Below, one piece after another: positions 34,101 to 45,571 of a DNA stretch of 64,000 nucleotides. The stretch covers positions 17,308,974 to 17,372,973 of the forward strand of contig NC_135259.1 of assembly GCF_964204865.1 (NCBI RefSeq), read 5' to 3'. The stretch's first letter is position 1. Every line of letters starts with the position of its first letter. The position numbers were made by a program, and so were the translations under genes. Origin of the DNA: Styela clava. Its lineage: Eukaryota; Chordata; Ascidiacea; Stolidobranchia; Styelidae. Under the pieces are notes generated by a model. The model worked only from the letters and a program-made list of their open reading frames with translations, did not search any database and was not told the DNA's origin.

Positions 34101-34688
34101 CCAAATATTTGTATATAGACGTGAACACGTTTATGAATGCGTAAATATATCCATATATATATAACTACATGTACTGGGTCCTAATACTATAATATGTGTT
34201 GTCGCAATATTAAACAATAGTTCAGTATGCAAATTACGATGCCACTTTGGTATGCGATCTCACTTGCGTAACGTTTAATTTCATGAAAACATTTTTATAG
34301 AATTAAATCTTAAATAAATTACCGAGATCACACAATCGCATACCAAAGTAGCACATAAACAGCGTTCGCTTTTCACGTTGCAATAGCTTTTAAATGAAGT
34401 GCTAAAAATTGTTATTGTACATACTTTTTGACAGTGTCATTGAATATATACTTTTGAAGTGTAAAATTTAGATTGTGCCCCAATTTTATGCCCAATGAGG
34501 GAGGAATAAAAAGTTCCAAAAAAGTCAAACGAAGGAATTCATCGAATAAAGTTGGGAACCACTTTTTCAAACAAAGTATATGCCGTATTTTATTAATAGG
34601 GCGCGTATGGGAATTTTGAAATCAAGCTTATTCAACAATATATAACAATATATATATTTCCAAAATTTCATCGTTGGCCGAACATTTT
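34101..34688. other. Intergenic between convergent B and A genes
   Basis: Holds the same conserved non-coding block (TTGTCGCAATATTAAACAAT, CACTTTGGTATGCGATCTC) as 39230-39410 and 49790-49960, and the TGGGAACCACTTT repeat near 34550. No exon. Confidence 0.45.
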
Positions 34689-35351
34689 CTACATCGACAT
34701 AGCTACTTCGTAACAGGGAGGATCTTTATCACTTGATCGCGATACTGAGCATTCAGTTCGTTGTTCCTCAGAAGAAACTGATTCTGGCGATTCCTTGAAC
34801 CTTATATCCTTAATGCAACCTTTGGCAAAATGACAGTAAGGTGGTGGTGGCATGCTAGGATTATTATCCTTTGGTGGCGTGACATACGTGCCAACGTGTG
34901 CTGGGGGATCATAGAGATTTAGACTAGAGCTGCAAGAGTTTATTGCCAGTGAGTTTGTACTGTTGCTGGGTGAAGATGATGCTTGGTGACTTAAAGCATT
35001 TGGCAAAAGCGTTCGTGCCATACATTTTTCATCGATGTTTTCGAGATCTGGCGCAGTATTTTGCATTTCTTGATCGCCCTTTTGAACGTTTCCACTGACG
35101 CTTTTTATATCAGAGCACTGTTTTGTTTTTCTTCGTTTTCTCAGTAGGCAATAGTCGAAAAAACATATACCACAAACAAGAGAGCTGAAAAGTGTTATAG
35201 GGGTGGCGACTGTACCCACCCATTCAAGTGTGTCAGGGTCATCAATTAGTATTTGAAGTATAAAAACCACAAAATAAGCGAGGGCAAACGGAACTAATAA
35301 TAAACAACACCCTGAACAGGCTTCTTTAAGTCCTTTCCTGTAAACAAACAT
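34689..35351 (-). CDS. Family A small membrane protein with PPxY tail
   Basis: 220 residues, uninterrupted. FVYRKGLKEACSGCC is followed by a first hydrophobic segment (LLLVPFALAYFVVFILQILI), an acidic loop DDPDTLEWVG, a second hydrophobic segment to about residue 70, and RKRRKTKQ. The Ser-rich tail retains SSSPSNSTNSLAINS, MPPPPYCHF and the C-terminal DPPCYEVAMSM. Compared with the 18.1-kb copy, about 50 residues around VENIDAT are missing from the middle of the tail. Both PY motifs are kept. ATG context TTTGTTTACAG|GAAAGG again allows an alternative splice acceptor. Five residues differ from the duplicate at 44.9 kb. Confidence 0.7.
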   Translation of the reverse strand: MFVYRKGLKEACSGCCLLLVPFALAYFVVFILQILIDDPDTLEWVGTVATPITLFSSLVCGICFFDYCLLRKRRKTKQCSDIKSVSGNVQKGDQEMQNTAPDLENIDEKCMARTLLPNALSHQASSSPSNSTNSLAINSCSSSLNLYDPPAHVGTYVTPPKDNNPSMPPPPYCHFAKGCIKDIRFKESPESVSSEEQRTECSVSRSSDKDPPCYEVAMSM

Positions 35352-36420
35352 AATTTGAGAAAAATGGCGGAAAAAAATAACATTTGGTCTTTTGATTTTT
35401 TTTTAATCATTTAAATATAAAGCCCTACGATAAAGTTTAAAAGATAATGTGGAAAATTTTACAAGAAAGCAATAACCGTTTTGTTTGTTACTGTGAACGC
35501 TATCGGGGATAATTTATTACAACAAGAGAGTAATGCTAAAATATATAGACACGAAGATTGCGCATCGGTACCGGTACGGTAAGGCACCGCAGTTTGCTGA
35601 AATAATAGGTGGGCACTACAGAAGCATACAAGCGTCCCATATTTCATAAACAGTGTTCAAAGATATGAATAAAACAGCACAATTTTTATTGTAATTTCGG
35701 GTCCAAAAGGATTTAGATAAAAAGTATCGTATTGTGCAAACCATGCAGCGTACGTGATTATAAAGTGCACTGTCAATAAATTGCTTGCATAGATTGTGTT
35801 CTTTTTCATACATTGGGTACGCCGAACTATGAGGTCCAGTCGGTACCGTTACTGATTTTGAGTGTAGACAACAAGCATAAAGCACTGCCTGAATTATAAG
35901 CATATATAACGATACTTACATTTGTATGACAAATTTCATGAGATTGTAGAATCCTTGTGCGTTGACGAAATGTTACGTAGGTTTGACGTATTTTATATAA
36001 TAATTATATATAATCCTTTGAAAATAAACAAATAATTTATTGTTAGACCTGAATAATGGACGCCTTTACTCTTCATAACGATCTCTTGCAGTTCTGTATA
36101 TGCAATACATATTTATACATAAACCGCATTTTGCATAATCTAACGACTACATGCGGGCTGTTCAGGAGTTGCAAAGGCAATGCGGAATCAATTAGGGTAG
36201 AGCCTGCATTGCTAAAGCTTTGCGATATGAAAACATTGAATTCATTTTACTATTTTTCGAAAATAAATGATTTCCTCTGCGTTGTTCAGCTGTGGAAAAT
36301 CAAATTACCAATCTTGTTGGATTGGCCTACATCTAATTATAATGTCCAATTAATTCTGATGCTGTACTCTCTGCAACTGAAATTCCAAATCTCTGAGATT
36401 AAAGTTTATGTATATTGAGT
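35352..36420 (-). repeat. Family A 5' flank (minus orientation)
   Basis: Matches the DNA upstream of the 18.1-kb gene (for example GGGACGCTTGTATGCTTCTG and GCACTGCCTGAATTATAAGC). Conservation of about 1 kb upstream suggests the regulatory region was copied with the gene. Confidence 0.6.
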
Positions 36421-36768
36421 GTTTCTGCCAAACAAATGTAATGTTAACTGTTATGATTTATATTTAAAATGAAACAATTTTTTCGTGGAACCTTGTATCA
36501 AATTTCTTATATTTCAAAGGTTTTTTTTTCTTTACATAGCCCTGGTCAATCACCACAAGCACGAAAAATGAAATTGGATAAAAGATCCCAATGCTCCTTG
36601 ATTCATTGTAGATCTCTTCCTATACTATTAAGAATCTATTTGACATTTGCCCTCATGATTCTATGTATTGCTTTTGTTAGTTTGATCTGACATAGACTTG
36701 CCACGAAATAAAGGTCATTTTAAATATGGAGCCTAAATCAAGCCAAATTATGGTATGACGAGGGCTGG
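36421..36768. other. Intergenic, no gene seen
   Basis: A 73-codon + frame (36469-36690) with a hydrophobic end has no paralogue or domain recognised and is not called a gene. Confidence 0.4.
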
Positions 36769-36769
36769 G

Positions 36770-37226
36770 CATTTTGAATCGAATATTATGTTAGATCATC
36801 GGTTCTGGACCAGAGGGCCATGGCCATACATTTTCACATGAGCCAAAAGGCTATAAAAAATTGCTGGAGTTATTGATGAATTTGTATAATTTGATTGAAG
36901 TAGCAATGAATGATGATGCTTTTTTGAAACTGTGTAGAAATTTTCCATTTGATTGAAAAAACTGGCAGTGTCTATTTTTGCGGAAAGTATTTTGGTACTC
37001 CCGAAGTATGAGAACCAAGATGGCGGACACCGAAACGTAGAATGTATACCAGGTTAGGGTTAGGCCATATTTTTTTTTCAATTTATTTTATTTTAGTTCT
37101 ACTACGAGTTCAGGGACTAGCCAAGCGACTCCCGTAGTTTTTGTACCTGAAATTATGGCCATTCGAGATTCAATTCGAAAAAATATTCGATTTGGGTCTG
37201 AAATCATCAAGTATTCGACAATGCCC
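36770..37226. mobile_element. hAT-type MITE with a nested family P element
   Basis: Outer ends GGGCTGGGCATTTTGAATC and TATTCGACAATGCCCATG; inside, a family P copy at about 36994-37147 (GGTACTCCCGAAGTATGAG, AACCAAGATGGCGGACACC). The P element is truncated at one side. Duplicate at 47318-47775, with P at 47543-47695. Confidence 0.65.
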
Positions 37227-37383
37227 ATGTTTATCGCGGATGAGTTTTCCGAGTATTTTAGATTTAGTTTTATTACCTTGTTGGATGCTCGGTTTCATAA
37301 ACATTTTTGTCTATTCTGTTGCTTTTTTAAAGATAATAGTAATATCGCAAAACATCAAATTCATTATTATATTGGCATAACAG

Positions 37384-37625
37384 TTCAACGAGAATATCGG
37401 TCGGAGACCGGAGATTTATCGATCGAGCGATAATTAACTAATTAATAACTCGCTAATTATACAACATAATTAACCTAATCTATAGGCTTCTGGTCCGAGA
37501 TATGATGCATGCACATGCAAAATTTGGAGCAGATTCAAGCTCGCCTTCGTGAGATATCGCGTTCATCTAACAGACAGACAAATACCCATCAACATACTTA
37601 CAGATCTTAAGATCGATAAGTAACT
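37384..37625 (-). repeat. Dispersed CTGT-type repeat
   Basis: Short copy of the element forming the inverted repeat at 2946-3657, in reverse orientation; duplicate at 47937-48175. Confidence 0.7.
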
Positions 37626-38787
37626 AGTTACTTGTATATATATGGGAGTGCACAACATGACTTGAGATCGTAAACGCTGCGTTGCAATAATTGCACAATA
37701 GACGGAAACCATAATGAGCCAATACTTAGCAATCAGTTAAATCAGTGACAAATTGCGGTTATTAATATCTGTTCTGTTCTGAAACATGAAAATGGACGCA
37801 ATAGTTAGATGATATTAAATGGAAGTTGTTTGATTATCATATTTAAATTTATTTACATTTCTACTGCGCTTCTTTGACTGCTAACTGCTGAACACTTGTC
37901 GAAATGTACATAACGCAATAATGCATCGATTATGATATGAACCACAACTAAAATAGTTTTGTAGAAAAATTACTCTAAGCTTCATGGTCGATAAATAGTG
38001 GAGGCTAGATTACTAGTTTGAAGCGTGTTGTATACTAGTTTAATATAGTGAGCTGAATAGCATATCGTCACGCAGACAACTAAATTGCGTAAGTCATTTT
38101 ACGAAATTTTGAGAAAAACGTATAAAAAACTTCTCATGAAATTGTCATGCCATCGAGAGTCAATAATTTCCCACGGTTTAATTTTTTAGTCGTAGCCGGA
38201 TTCAAATTAATTTGTATGACGCAGGTATGTGACGTAATAATGTCGCACTATCACTTAATGAGAAATCTGCCAAGTGCACACTTTCCTATGCTGTAGTGTC
38301 AATTCAAATTTATAAGCGCTAAGCTAGAATCTAAGGTGCAAGAATTCAAAATTATTCTGCCGGTGTTATTTTGCCATTGTGAAGTCACAATTGTCTTGCT
38401 GTAATAATAATAATTCAATATGACGAAACAATTGCAGAATGTGCATGTCACACAAAATCTCCTTAGGTTTCGAAATTCTTGGGTCAAAATCAGAGTTAAC
38501 AGACAGGTGCGCAGCATTACCTAAAAAAAACTATTTTATATAAAAAAGGTTAAAATCGCCAAAAAAGAAAAAAGCAATTCGGTTTTCAGCCTGACGATAT
38601 TACGTATATTATTTTTATTTGTCCATAGTGGGATTTATATTTTCATGTTGTGAATGTAATACGCCGGACCCATCCTTGTGCTTTTCGGTCTATAGCAGGT
38701 TTCCCAATCTGTATACTACGACACTGCTATACCTCGAATAAGCGCGGCAAAAATTCAGTGTTAATAATAAATGCTTACACTTAGGAA
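37626..38787. other. Intergenic, contains a diverged inverted-end element
   Basis: About 38063-38597 is a relative of the 24786-25609 element. The rest (37680-38060) resembles in reverse the B-gene 5' flank at 40860-41390. No exon. Confidence 0.45.
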
Positions 38788-38962
38788 CTCAGCCTCGATA
38801 ATCCACCATCTTACGATAACCTCTATGAACTTACTGATGTAATTAGTGTTGATTCGACGCAAATGGCGGGAACCTTCCTTGAGTTCTAACAAAGATTATA
38901 TATTCTGCTTATATTATATATTCTGCTTTGTCTACACCAGCAGAAATTGTTAGCGAACAAAA
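38788..38962 (+). pseudogene. Family B tail relic
   Basis: Starts CTCAGCCTCGATAATCCACC, encoding LSLDNPPSYDNL as in family B tails, then TDVIS. It shifts frame and meets stops; AAATTGTTAGCGAAC at the end equals the EIVSEQ region. Only the 3' end is left. A second identical relic lies at 49338-49512. Confidence 0.8.
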
Positions 38963-39554
38963 GATCGCCTCTTATTGATCCTTACTTAAAACTAAATATA
39001 ATTTTTGGGAGCGAGACTTTAAACTTCCATTTTTAATCAATTTCAAGTCACGTATTTCAAACTATATATAACGCCCAGGCTTAAAAAGTAGCACGTTTAT
39101 TCGGAAAACTCTTAATTATGAAGAGTATCTGCTTATAGTTTCAGAACTATACTATAAAATATCTTTATATAGACGTGTTAATATAAGTATGTCGAAATGC
39201 ATGTAGGTGTCTATGACCACCTGTAACTGGGTCCGAAGACCAATATATGTGTTGTCGCAATATTAAACAATAGATCAGTATACAAATTACGATGCCACTT
39301 TGGTATGCGATCTCACTTGCGTAACGTTTAATTTCACGAAGACATTTTTATAGAATCCAAACCCTAACCAAAATCACCGAGATCACACAATCGCATACCA
39401 AAGTAGCACCTATATAGTATTCGCTTTTTGTGAGGCAATAGCGTCTAAAATAAAGCGCTAAAAATTGATATTACGCATACATTTTCGACAGTGTCATTAA
39501 AAATATACTTTTGGCGTTCAAAATTTAGAATGAGTATATACTAGGTTTCTTGTG
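38963..39554. other. Conserved A/B intergenic block
   Basis: Similar to the spacer after 33764, lacking the family P MITE there. This gives an empty-site comparison for that MITE insertion. Confidence 0.5.
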
Positions 39555-40570
39555 TCAAGAACTTGCCATTTGCAATTTTATAAGGCCTACCAAAAAGCGT
39601 GCGCGTGGGAAAAGTTTGGGAAACTCTTGTATAGTACCCTTGACTAATACTGCTTTGAGTGTAGGCAACAAAGCGTAAAGCAGTGTCTGACCATATATTA
39701 GGCACACTGGATTATAATGTACACGATCGATTTTGAGAAAAGTGATTTTGAAGTGTGGTGAGTAAAATACGGAATATACCCAAACATCCATCAACAAAAC
39801 CACAATTTAGCGAATCAATCCATATGTACACTACGTATCTATAATTATGGTTCTTGACAATGCGGCGAAAATACACGATAAATGCATTATTGGGAATCCA
39901 ACCTATTCCATTCAAAACAGATAAAACGATACTTACATTTGTATGGCATATTTCATGAGATTGTAGACCCCTTGTACGTTGGCGAAATGTTACGTAGGTT
40001 TGACGGATTTTCTATATAATATTATGATCTTTTGAAACAAACAAATAACTATTGTTAGACCTGAGTAATGGATGCCTTTACTCTTCATAACGATATATTG
40101 CAGTTTTGTCTATGCAATGTCTATCTATAAACTAAAATCGTTTTTTTGTATAATTTCATGACCTCACGCGAGCTGTACAGAGCAAAGGCAATGCGCAATC
40201 TATAAAAGCCTAGCCTATTTCTCCACAGCTTGAAAAAAACAGCAAATTCGTTTCCTATTTTCCAAAAATTACTGATGGCTGTTACTCCTCTGCGTGGTTT
40301 AGTTGTGTGAAATCAATTTCTTATTTCTGCTAGATCGGTCTACATATAATTATAATGTCCAATTCATCCTGATGCTGTCTGCAACTGAAAGTTTTGTTTC
40401 ATAGCCTCAAGGTGTCAAGTCAAAAAAAATACACTTTTACTGGTAAAAATACTGGTAAAACTAGAGATAAGATCTTTCACAAGAGATTGAAGATTGCCAA
40501 AGTTAGTTCGAGTGAAATCTTTGTTGAAATAAACATTTTATAAATATTCCTATTGATTTTTCTCGCTTCG
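39555..40570 (-). repeat. Relic of family A 5' flank without coding region
   Basis: Minus-strand similarity to the upstream DNA of family A genes (CAGTGTCTGACC, CTTGAGGCTATGAAAC complement, GATTTTTCTCGC). The family A reading frame is absent between this block and the family B relic. Duplicate at 50095-51110. Confidence 0.55.
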
Positions 40571-41394
40571 TTGGTCATTCACGATTAAGGGGAGATTTAA
40601 GGGTTTGTAGGGAATTTGCCAGTTTCTCTCTTTGTGCTAAATCATTATCAGCATCACTTAAACAAATTTTATTGTGTTGTGGCACATCAGTGAGGTCTAA
40701 ATGTTGATGAGGCACACATGAAATAAAGAACAATTTCACGCTATGTTCATGTCCCGAACGACGAAAAAACTGAGTGAGAGGGATTCACAATATACGTTTA
40801 ACTTCTGCCCACTGCCCTAAACTGTTATTTAACACGCTTCGAACTATAGTAATCTACTCTCGCCTATATCTAACGCCCATGCAAAGTACAGCAATAGTAT
40901 ATCACCAAATCGCAAATAATTTCATAATTATACTTCACAATAAATAATCGAGCTTTTTAGCAGCAGACAATAATCTAACAATTTACGGTAATCAAAATAC
41001 CTCGAGGCTTTGTCTCAATATCGAAGAAAAAACGGCTAAAAACTCATTTAGTTGTGGTTCAAATCAGAGTCGATATATTGCGTTCGACATTTTAACTAGT
41101 GTTTATCAGTTAGCAGTCAAAGAAGCGCAGTAGAAATGTAAATAAATTTAAATACGATGATAAAACAACGTTCATTTAATATCATCAAGCTATTGCGTCC
41201 ATTTTTATATTTCAGAACTTTCTTCTAAACGCAAGTGGCATTGGCCACGCAATGAAAGTCGATAGATTATAATATTTTTGGCTGTCTTAGTTGTTTAATA
41301 ATATATATTACCTACGTTACATCTGAAATTAATGGTGTAATTTTAATAATATGTCAGTATAGCATAAAATCCTTAAGAATTCTGCTGATTACCG
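40571..41394. other. Family B 5' flank
   Basis: Conserved with 51110-51933 (copy) and 57660-58184, so it travels with family B. It includes the tRNA-unlike AGCAGCAGACAATAATC and TTAGCAGTCAAAGAAGCGC motifs. No exon seen. Confidence 0.5.
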
Positions 41395-43620
41395 ATGCCA
41401 ACGATTGGTGGACCCGGCGGAATTCATGATACGCATTCGAGGCAACAAGCGGACTGGAGTCGGCAAGGTATGCTTATAAAAATATCTAGTTTGTTCGTGT
41501 TCAGAACTGCTTTGTAATTAATTATTATAATTTAAACTTGATCGAAGTTTTTTTCTTAACAAAAATATCAAACCTGTATCCAGTGGTGAGCTGTAGCCGG
41601 AACGGCGTTCCGGTTGTTGGACATTTCACTGCATTTGCGTTTCTGTTGTTGAAATAAAATTGTGGTACAAAAAGTCTAGTTTCTCTGGTAAACTTAGTTA
41701 TTAATTTATGTTTTGTTAAATCATAATTCTTAATCTTTTTACGTCACATCACGCAAATAAGTAGTACAGCAGTAAGGTGTAATAGATGTTTCGCCGACCT
41801 TTGACCACATGAAAATTCATTCAATACCTTTCTAATAGTAAGATTTGTATTGAATTGCTATGAATACTCTTATAATTTTACACAAACATATTTCATATTA
41901 TAATTTCTTCGCAGTTCATTGCAGTTCTTTGAAAGTCCGCGTCGTGTTGTGAATATATTACAGTTTTGCGAATTAGGTGCGTTCCGGTTGTTAACGATTT
42001 TTTCAGCTCATCACTGCCTGTATCTACCTACTGCTTGATACTAGGTAGCGAATTGTCGAGTAAGTCATCGGTGCTGATTCGTTCAGTTGTGATTTCAGAA
42101 ATTAAACCTGCTCTTGCAATAGGGTAATCCACTGACTCCGGAGATCGTTTCATTTAGATTCAACAATTGGATCTCCGCTCGATGAGGCCCTTATTGTCAG
42201 TAGGCCTTTAAGTCCGTCTGTCTGAGACAGTTCTGAATGAAATTTCTCAAGTGGGTTATCCTATCACCCTAGTATTGTGCGTTGCAGTGAAAATTCGAAA
42301 TAGTGTTTTGTTCCATGGCAGCAGTAAAAATGCGCGTCGATTGTTGGAAAATTTCGAATTTACTCTTACGTTTTGCCAATTTATGGTAAACGTGGACGAA
42401 AATTAAAATTCCGGGAACGCTACCCCTTGCGGAATAAACTACTCTTTCGAACAAGTCCTTCATCATCTCGATACGCCATAAATTGGGGAAGCCTTAGGGT
42501 TTTCAGTGAAAATTATTTCATTTGTTATACTCCAGTATACTATATCACTCACTCGAGAACGTCAACGTAACGCGCAGTGCTCAAAGTGAACTGGCAATTT
42601 CGGCGACCTGCTCACTTAATAACGCTGCCGTGCTAGATGCGCAAGTTTCTATGGATGGTAACCGGTCGCCTGTGTGAGGACTTCAACTACCAGCAGAGAT
42701 CCTGGGCGCCTACCAGCTTGTTTATGGATGTATGTCACTGAAAGTTTCTTTTTCATTTCAGGTGAATGCGATACAAAAGAAACATCTTGCATCTTGTGTG
42801 GGTTTCTCCATTTATACGGTGTTTATTTTTCTGCCAACTATGATTTGCGGTTTTAACGTGGGAACTATTATTATACCCTTTTGGAACTTGTTTATATTGT
42901 TAATAGGAGTTTTTTGCGCCATTGGTCGTAACATTCATGATAAATGTGCGCAAAAAACTCAAAGTTGAAAATTATTTATTGTTTGTATTGGCACAATTAC
43001 AAGCAAACGGAATTCAAACCAATGCATCTCCTACTGCTGCTCGATTCTACATACGTGCTATCTCATATCCTCCCCGGCGCTTTCATACAGGTCCCGGGTC
43101 TTTAGAAGTGAATCCGAGGATTTTTAAAATAAATGCTATAAGTTCGGAATCAACACAAGAAAATGAACATATAAAATCGAATAATGTAATTACTCGGTTT
43201 GCCGAACCTAAACCAAGCGAAGCTGATGGAAATCATTCGGACGAAAAAGTGATTAGAAAATGGAATAGTATTTGTACAAAAGATGATCCTTCTTCGTCAA
43301 GAAGTTCAAGCAGAAATTCATGTAGCATTGATAGTAACCGTCGTCCATTGAGAAGCTCTATCGAATTAATTACATCGAATCTCAGCCCCAATAATCCACC
43401 TAAATACGACAACCTTGAAATTACTGATGTCGTGTGTGTTGATTCAGAAAAGTCGTTCATCACATTTCAACACAAATGGCTGGAACCTCCCTTGAGTTCT
43501 AACGAAGATATATACACTGCCTCGTTTACACCAGCAGAAATTGTCAGCGAACAGGAACAAAGCATCACCCCAGATACTAATGAGTCGAGTCCACCTCCGT
43601 ACTCATCCTTAGAAAACTGA
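41395..43620 (+). pseudogene. Family B copy with stop and frameshift
   Basis: Exon 1 41395-41467 (PTIGGPGGIHDTHSRQQAD, phase 1) and exon 2 from 42762. Exon 2 codes for a hairpin of two hydrophobic segments (FSIYTVFIFLPTMICGFNV and FWNLFILLIGVFCAIG) but hits TGA at 42966-42968. The paralogue at 53 kb has CGA there. Four extra bases just downstream shift the frame. The tail stays open in the shifted frame to 43620, with SSSRSSSRNSCS, NNPPKYDNLEITD and SSPPPYSSLEN. Exon 1 phase also does not fit the frame of exon 2, as in the 53-kb copy. Probably non-functional. Confidence 0.65.
41581..42016. mobile_element. hAT-type MITE in family B intron
   Basis: 436 bp. Ends CAGTGGTGAGC and GCTCATCACTG with sub-terminal GGCGTTCCGGTTG / GTGCGTTCCGGTTG, flanked by the 8-bp duplication CCTGTATC (41573-41580 and 42017-42024). 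The 58-kb family B intron lacks it. Confidence 0.9.
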
Positions 43621-43709
43621 AAATAACAGAAAACGAAAAAATACTTATTGATCAGACAACAATTTTTTTAAAGAAACTTTTAATTACTTGTTTTCAGTAT
43701 GTAAATACT

Positions 43710-43975
43710 AAGCCATATTTTTTCAACGACATTGTGACATATGACTATTTTATGTAGTGAGTTATTGATAAAACGTTTTTCTATAGTGTATGGACGCTCA
43801 GTAATTTGTCTGAGTAATGTATTCTATGTTTTCCGTAATTCATTTGTTGACAGGTCCAATTAAAATAAAATAGTTGCTTACTATTATATATTTCCCAAGT
43901 ATTCGAGATTCGATTCGAAAAAAAATATTCGATTCGATTCTGAATTCACCAGGTATTCGAAAATGCCCAGCCCTA
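43710..43975. mobile_element. 3' part of the duplicated hAT MITE
   Basis: Lacks the left inverted repeat; retains the right end ATGCCCAGCCCTA. It was created by the duplication breakpoint, not by a new insertion. Confidence 0.85.
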
Positions 43976-44241
43976 CTTACAACAACCTTGAACTTACTGA
44001 TGTCGTGTGTGTTGACTCAGAAAAGTCGTCCATCTTCTTTCAACGCAAATGGCTGGAACCTACTTTGAGTTCTAACGAATATATATACACTGCCTCGTTT
44101 ACACCAGCAGAAATTGTCAGCGAACAAAATATCGCCTACGAAACGTATGAATCTACTCCACCTTCCTACTTCGTATTTGCTCGTGTTGGGAACGAAGTTT
44201 TTAGTTTATATTTTCAATTAATTTCACGTCACGCATTATGA
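43963..44241 (+). pseudogene. Second orphaned family B tail fragment
   Basis: 92 codons from the MITE-derived ATG: PSPTYNNLELTDVVC, RKWLEPTLSSNEYIYTAS, STPPSYFVFARV. Differs from 33486-33764 by a few substitutions (D to N, A to V, L to Y). Still open. Confidence 0.6.
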
Positions 44242-44352
44242 ACTGTAAACACACATATATAAAGGCAAGACTTGCAATGTAGAAAGTTTATTCGGCGAAC
44301 TCTTAATTAGACGAGTATATGCTTATATACAGAACTATATTATAAAATATTA

Positions 44353-44576
44353 TGTACTTCCGTAGTATGTGAACTAAGATGGCGGGCACTGGAACGTAGT
44401 ATGTGTTGTGTACCAGGATTGGGCCATATTCCCAGGTACAAATACCACGGTAGTCACTTGGTTAGTTTTCAAACTCATAATAGAACTAAAATAAGGAAAA
44501 TTGGACTGAAATTATGGCCTAACCTGATACACATACTATGTTCAGGTGTCCGCCATCTTAGTTCACTTACTGCGGC
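44353..44576. mobile_element. Family P MITE (duplicate of 33879-34100)
   Basis: Same arms and flanks; carried by the 10.5 kb duplication. A deletion of about 250 bp follows it relative to copy 1. Confidence 0.75.
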
Positions 44577-44908
44577 CAAATATTTGTATATAGACGTGAA
44601 CACGTTGTGATGAATGAAGTGCTAAAAATTGTTATTGTACATACTTTTTGACAGTGTCATTGAATATATACTTTTGAAGTTTAAAATTTAGATTGTGCCC
44701 CAATTTTATGCCCAATGAGGGAGGAATAAAAAGTTCCAAAATAGTCAAACGAGGGAATTCATCGAATAAAGTTGGAAACCACTTTTTCAAACAAAGTATA
44801 TGCCGTATTTTATTAATAGGGCGCGTATGGGAATTTTGAAATCAAGCTTATTCAACAATATATAACAATATATATATTTCCAAAATTTCATCGTTGACCG
44901 AACATTTT

Positions 44909-45571
44909 CTACATCGACATAGCTACTTCGTAACAGGGAGGATCTTTATCACTTGATCGCGATACTGAGCATTCAGTTCGTTGTTCCTCAGAAGAAACTG
45001 ATTCTGGCGATTCCTTGAACTTTATATCCTCAATGCAAACTTTGGCAAAATGACAGTAAGGTGGTGGTGGCATGCTAGGATTATTATCCTTTGGTGGCGT
45101 GACATACGTGCCAACGTGTGCTGGGGGATCATAGAGATTTAGACTAGAGCTGCAAGAGTTTATTGCCAGTGAGTTTGTACTGTTGCTGGGTGAAGATGAT
45201 GCTTGGTGACTTAAAGCATTTGGCAAAGGCGTTCGTGCCATACATTTTTCATCGATGTTTTCGAGATCTGGCGCAGTATTTTGCATTTCTTGATCGCCCT
45301 TTTGAACGTTTCCACTAACGCTCTTTATATCAGAGCACTGTTTCGTTTTTCTTCGTTTTCTCAGTAGGCAATAGTCGAAAAAACATATACCACAAACAAC
45401 AGAGCTGAAAAGTGTTATAGGGGTGGCGACTGTACCCACCCATTCAAGTGTGTCAGGGTCATCAATTAGTATTTGAAGTATAAAAACCACAAAATAAGCG
45501 AGGGCAAACGGAACTAATAATAAACAACACCCTGAACAGGCTTCTTTAAGTCCTTTCCTGTAAACAAACAT
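44909..45571 (-). CDS. Family A small membrane protein with PPxY tail (duplicate)
   Basis: 220 residues, same layout as 34689-35351: two hydrophobic segments, basic RKRRKTKQ, Ser-rich tail, MPPPPYCHF and DPPCYEVAMSM. By eye the two genes differ at eight coding sites, five replacing (L/V, L/P, G/V, K/E, R/K) and three silent. Where they differ this copy often agrees with the 18.1-kb gene (TPLP, CIEDI), so copy 1 has changed more. Family and function unknown; a WW-domain partner is expected from the PY motifs. Confidence 0.7.
   Translation of the reverse strand: MFVYRKGLKEACSGCCLLLVPFALAYFVVFILQILIDDPDTLEWVGTVATPITLFSSVVCGICFFDYCLLRKRRKTKQCSDIKSVSGNVQKGDQEMQNTAPDLENIDEKCMARTPLPNALSHQASSSPSNSTNSLAINSCSSSLNLYDPPAHVGTYVTPPKDNNPSMPPPPYCHFAKVCIEDIKFKESPESVSSEEQRTECSVSRSSDKDPPCYEVAMSM

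Larger units (their letters stand above)
33230..43709. repeat. 10.5 kb tandem duplication, copy 1
   Basis: Directly repeated by 43710-54227. The left edge is inside the hAT MITE (33230) and the right edge is in the 3' flank of the 43-kb family B copy. AAG occurs at both parental edges and at the junction. Copies are nearly identical. Copy 1 has about 250 bp around 34125-34390 that copy 2 lacks, and lacks about 330 bp that copy 2 has near 46600-46930. Confidence 0.9.
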
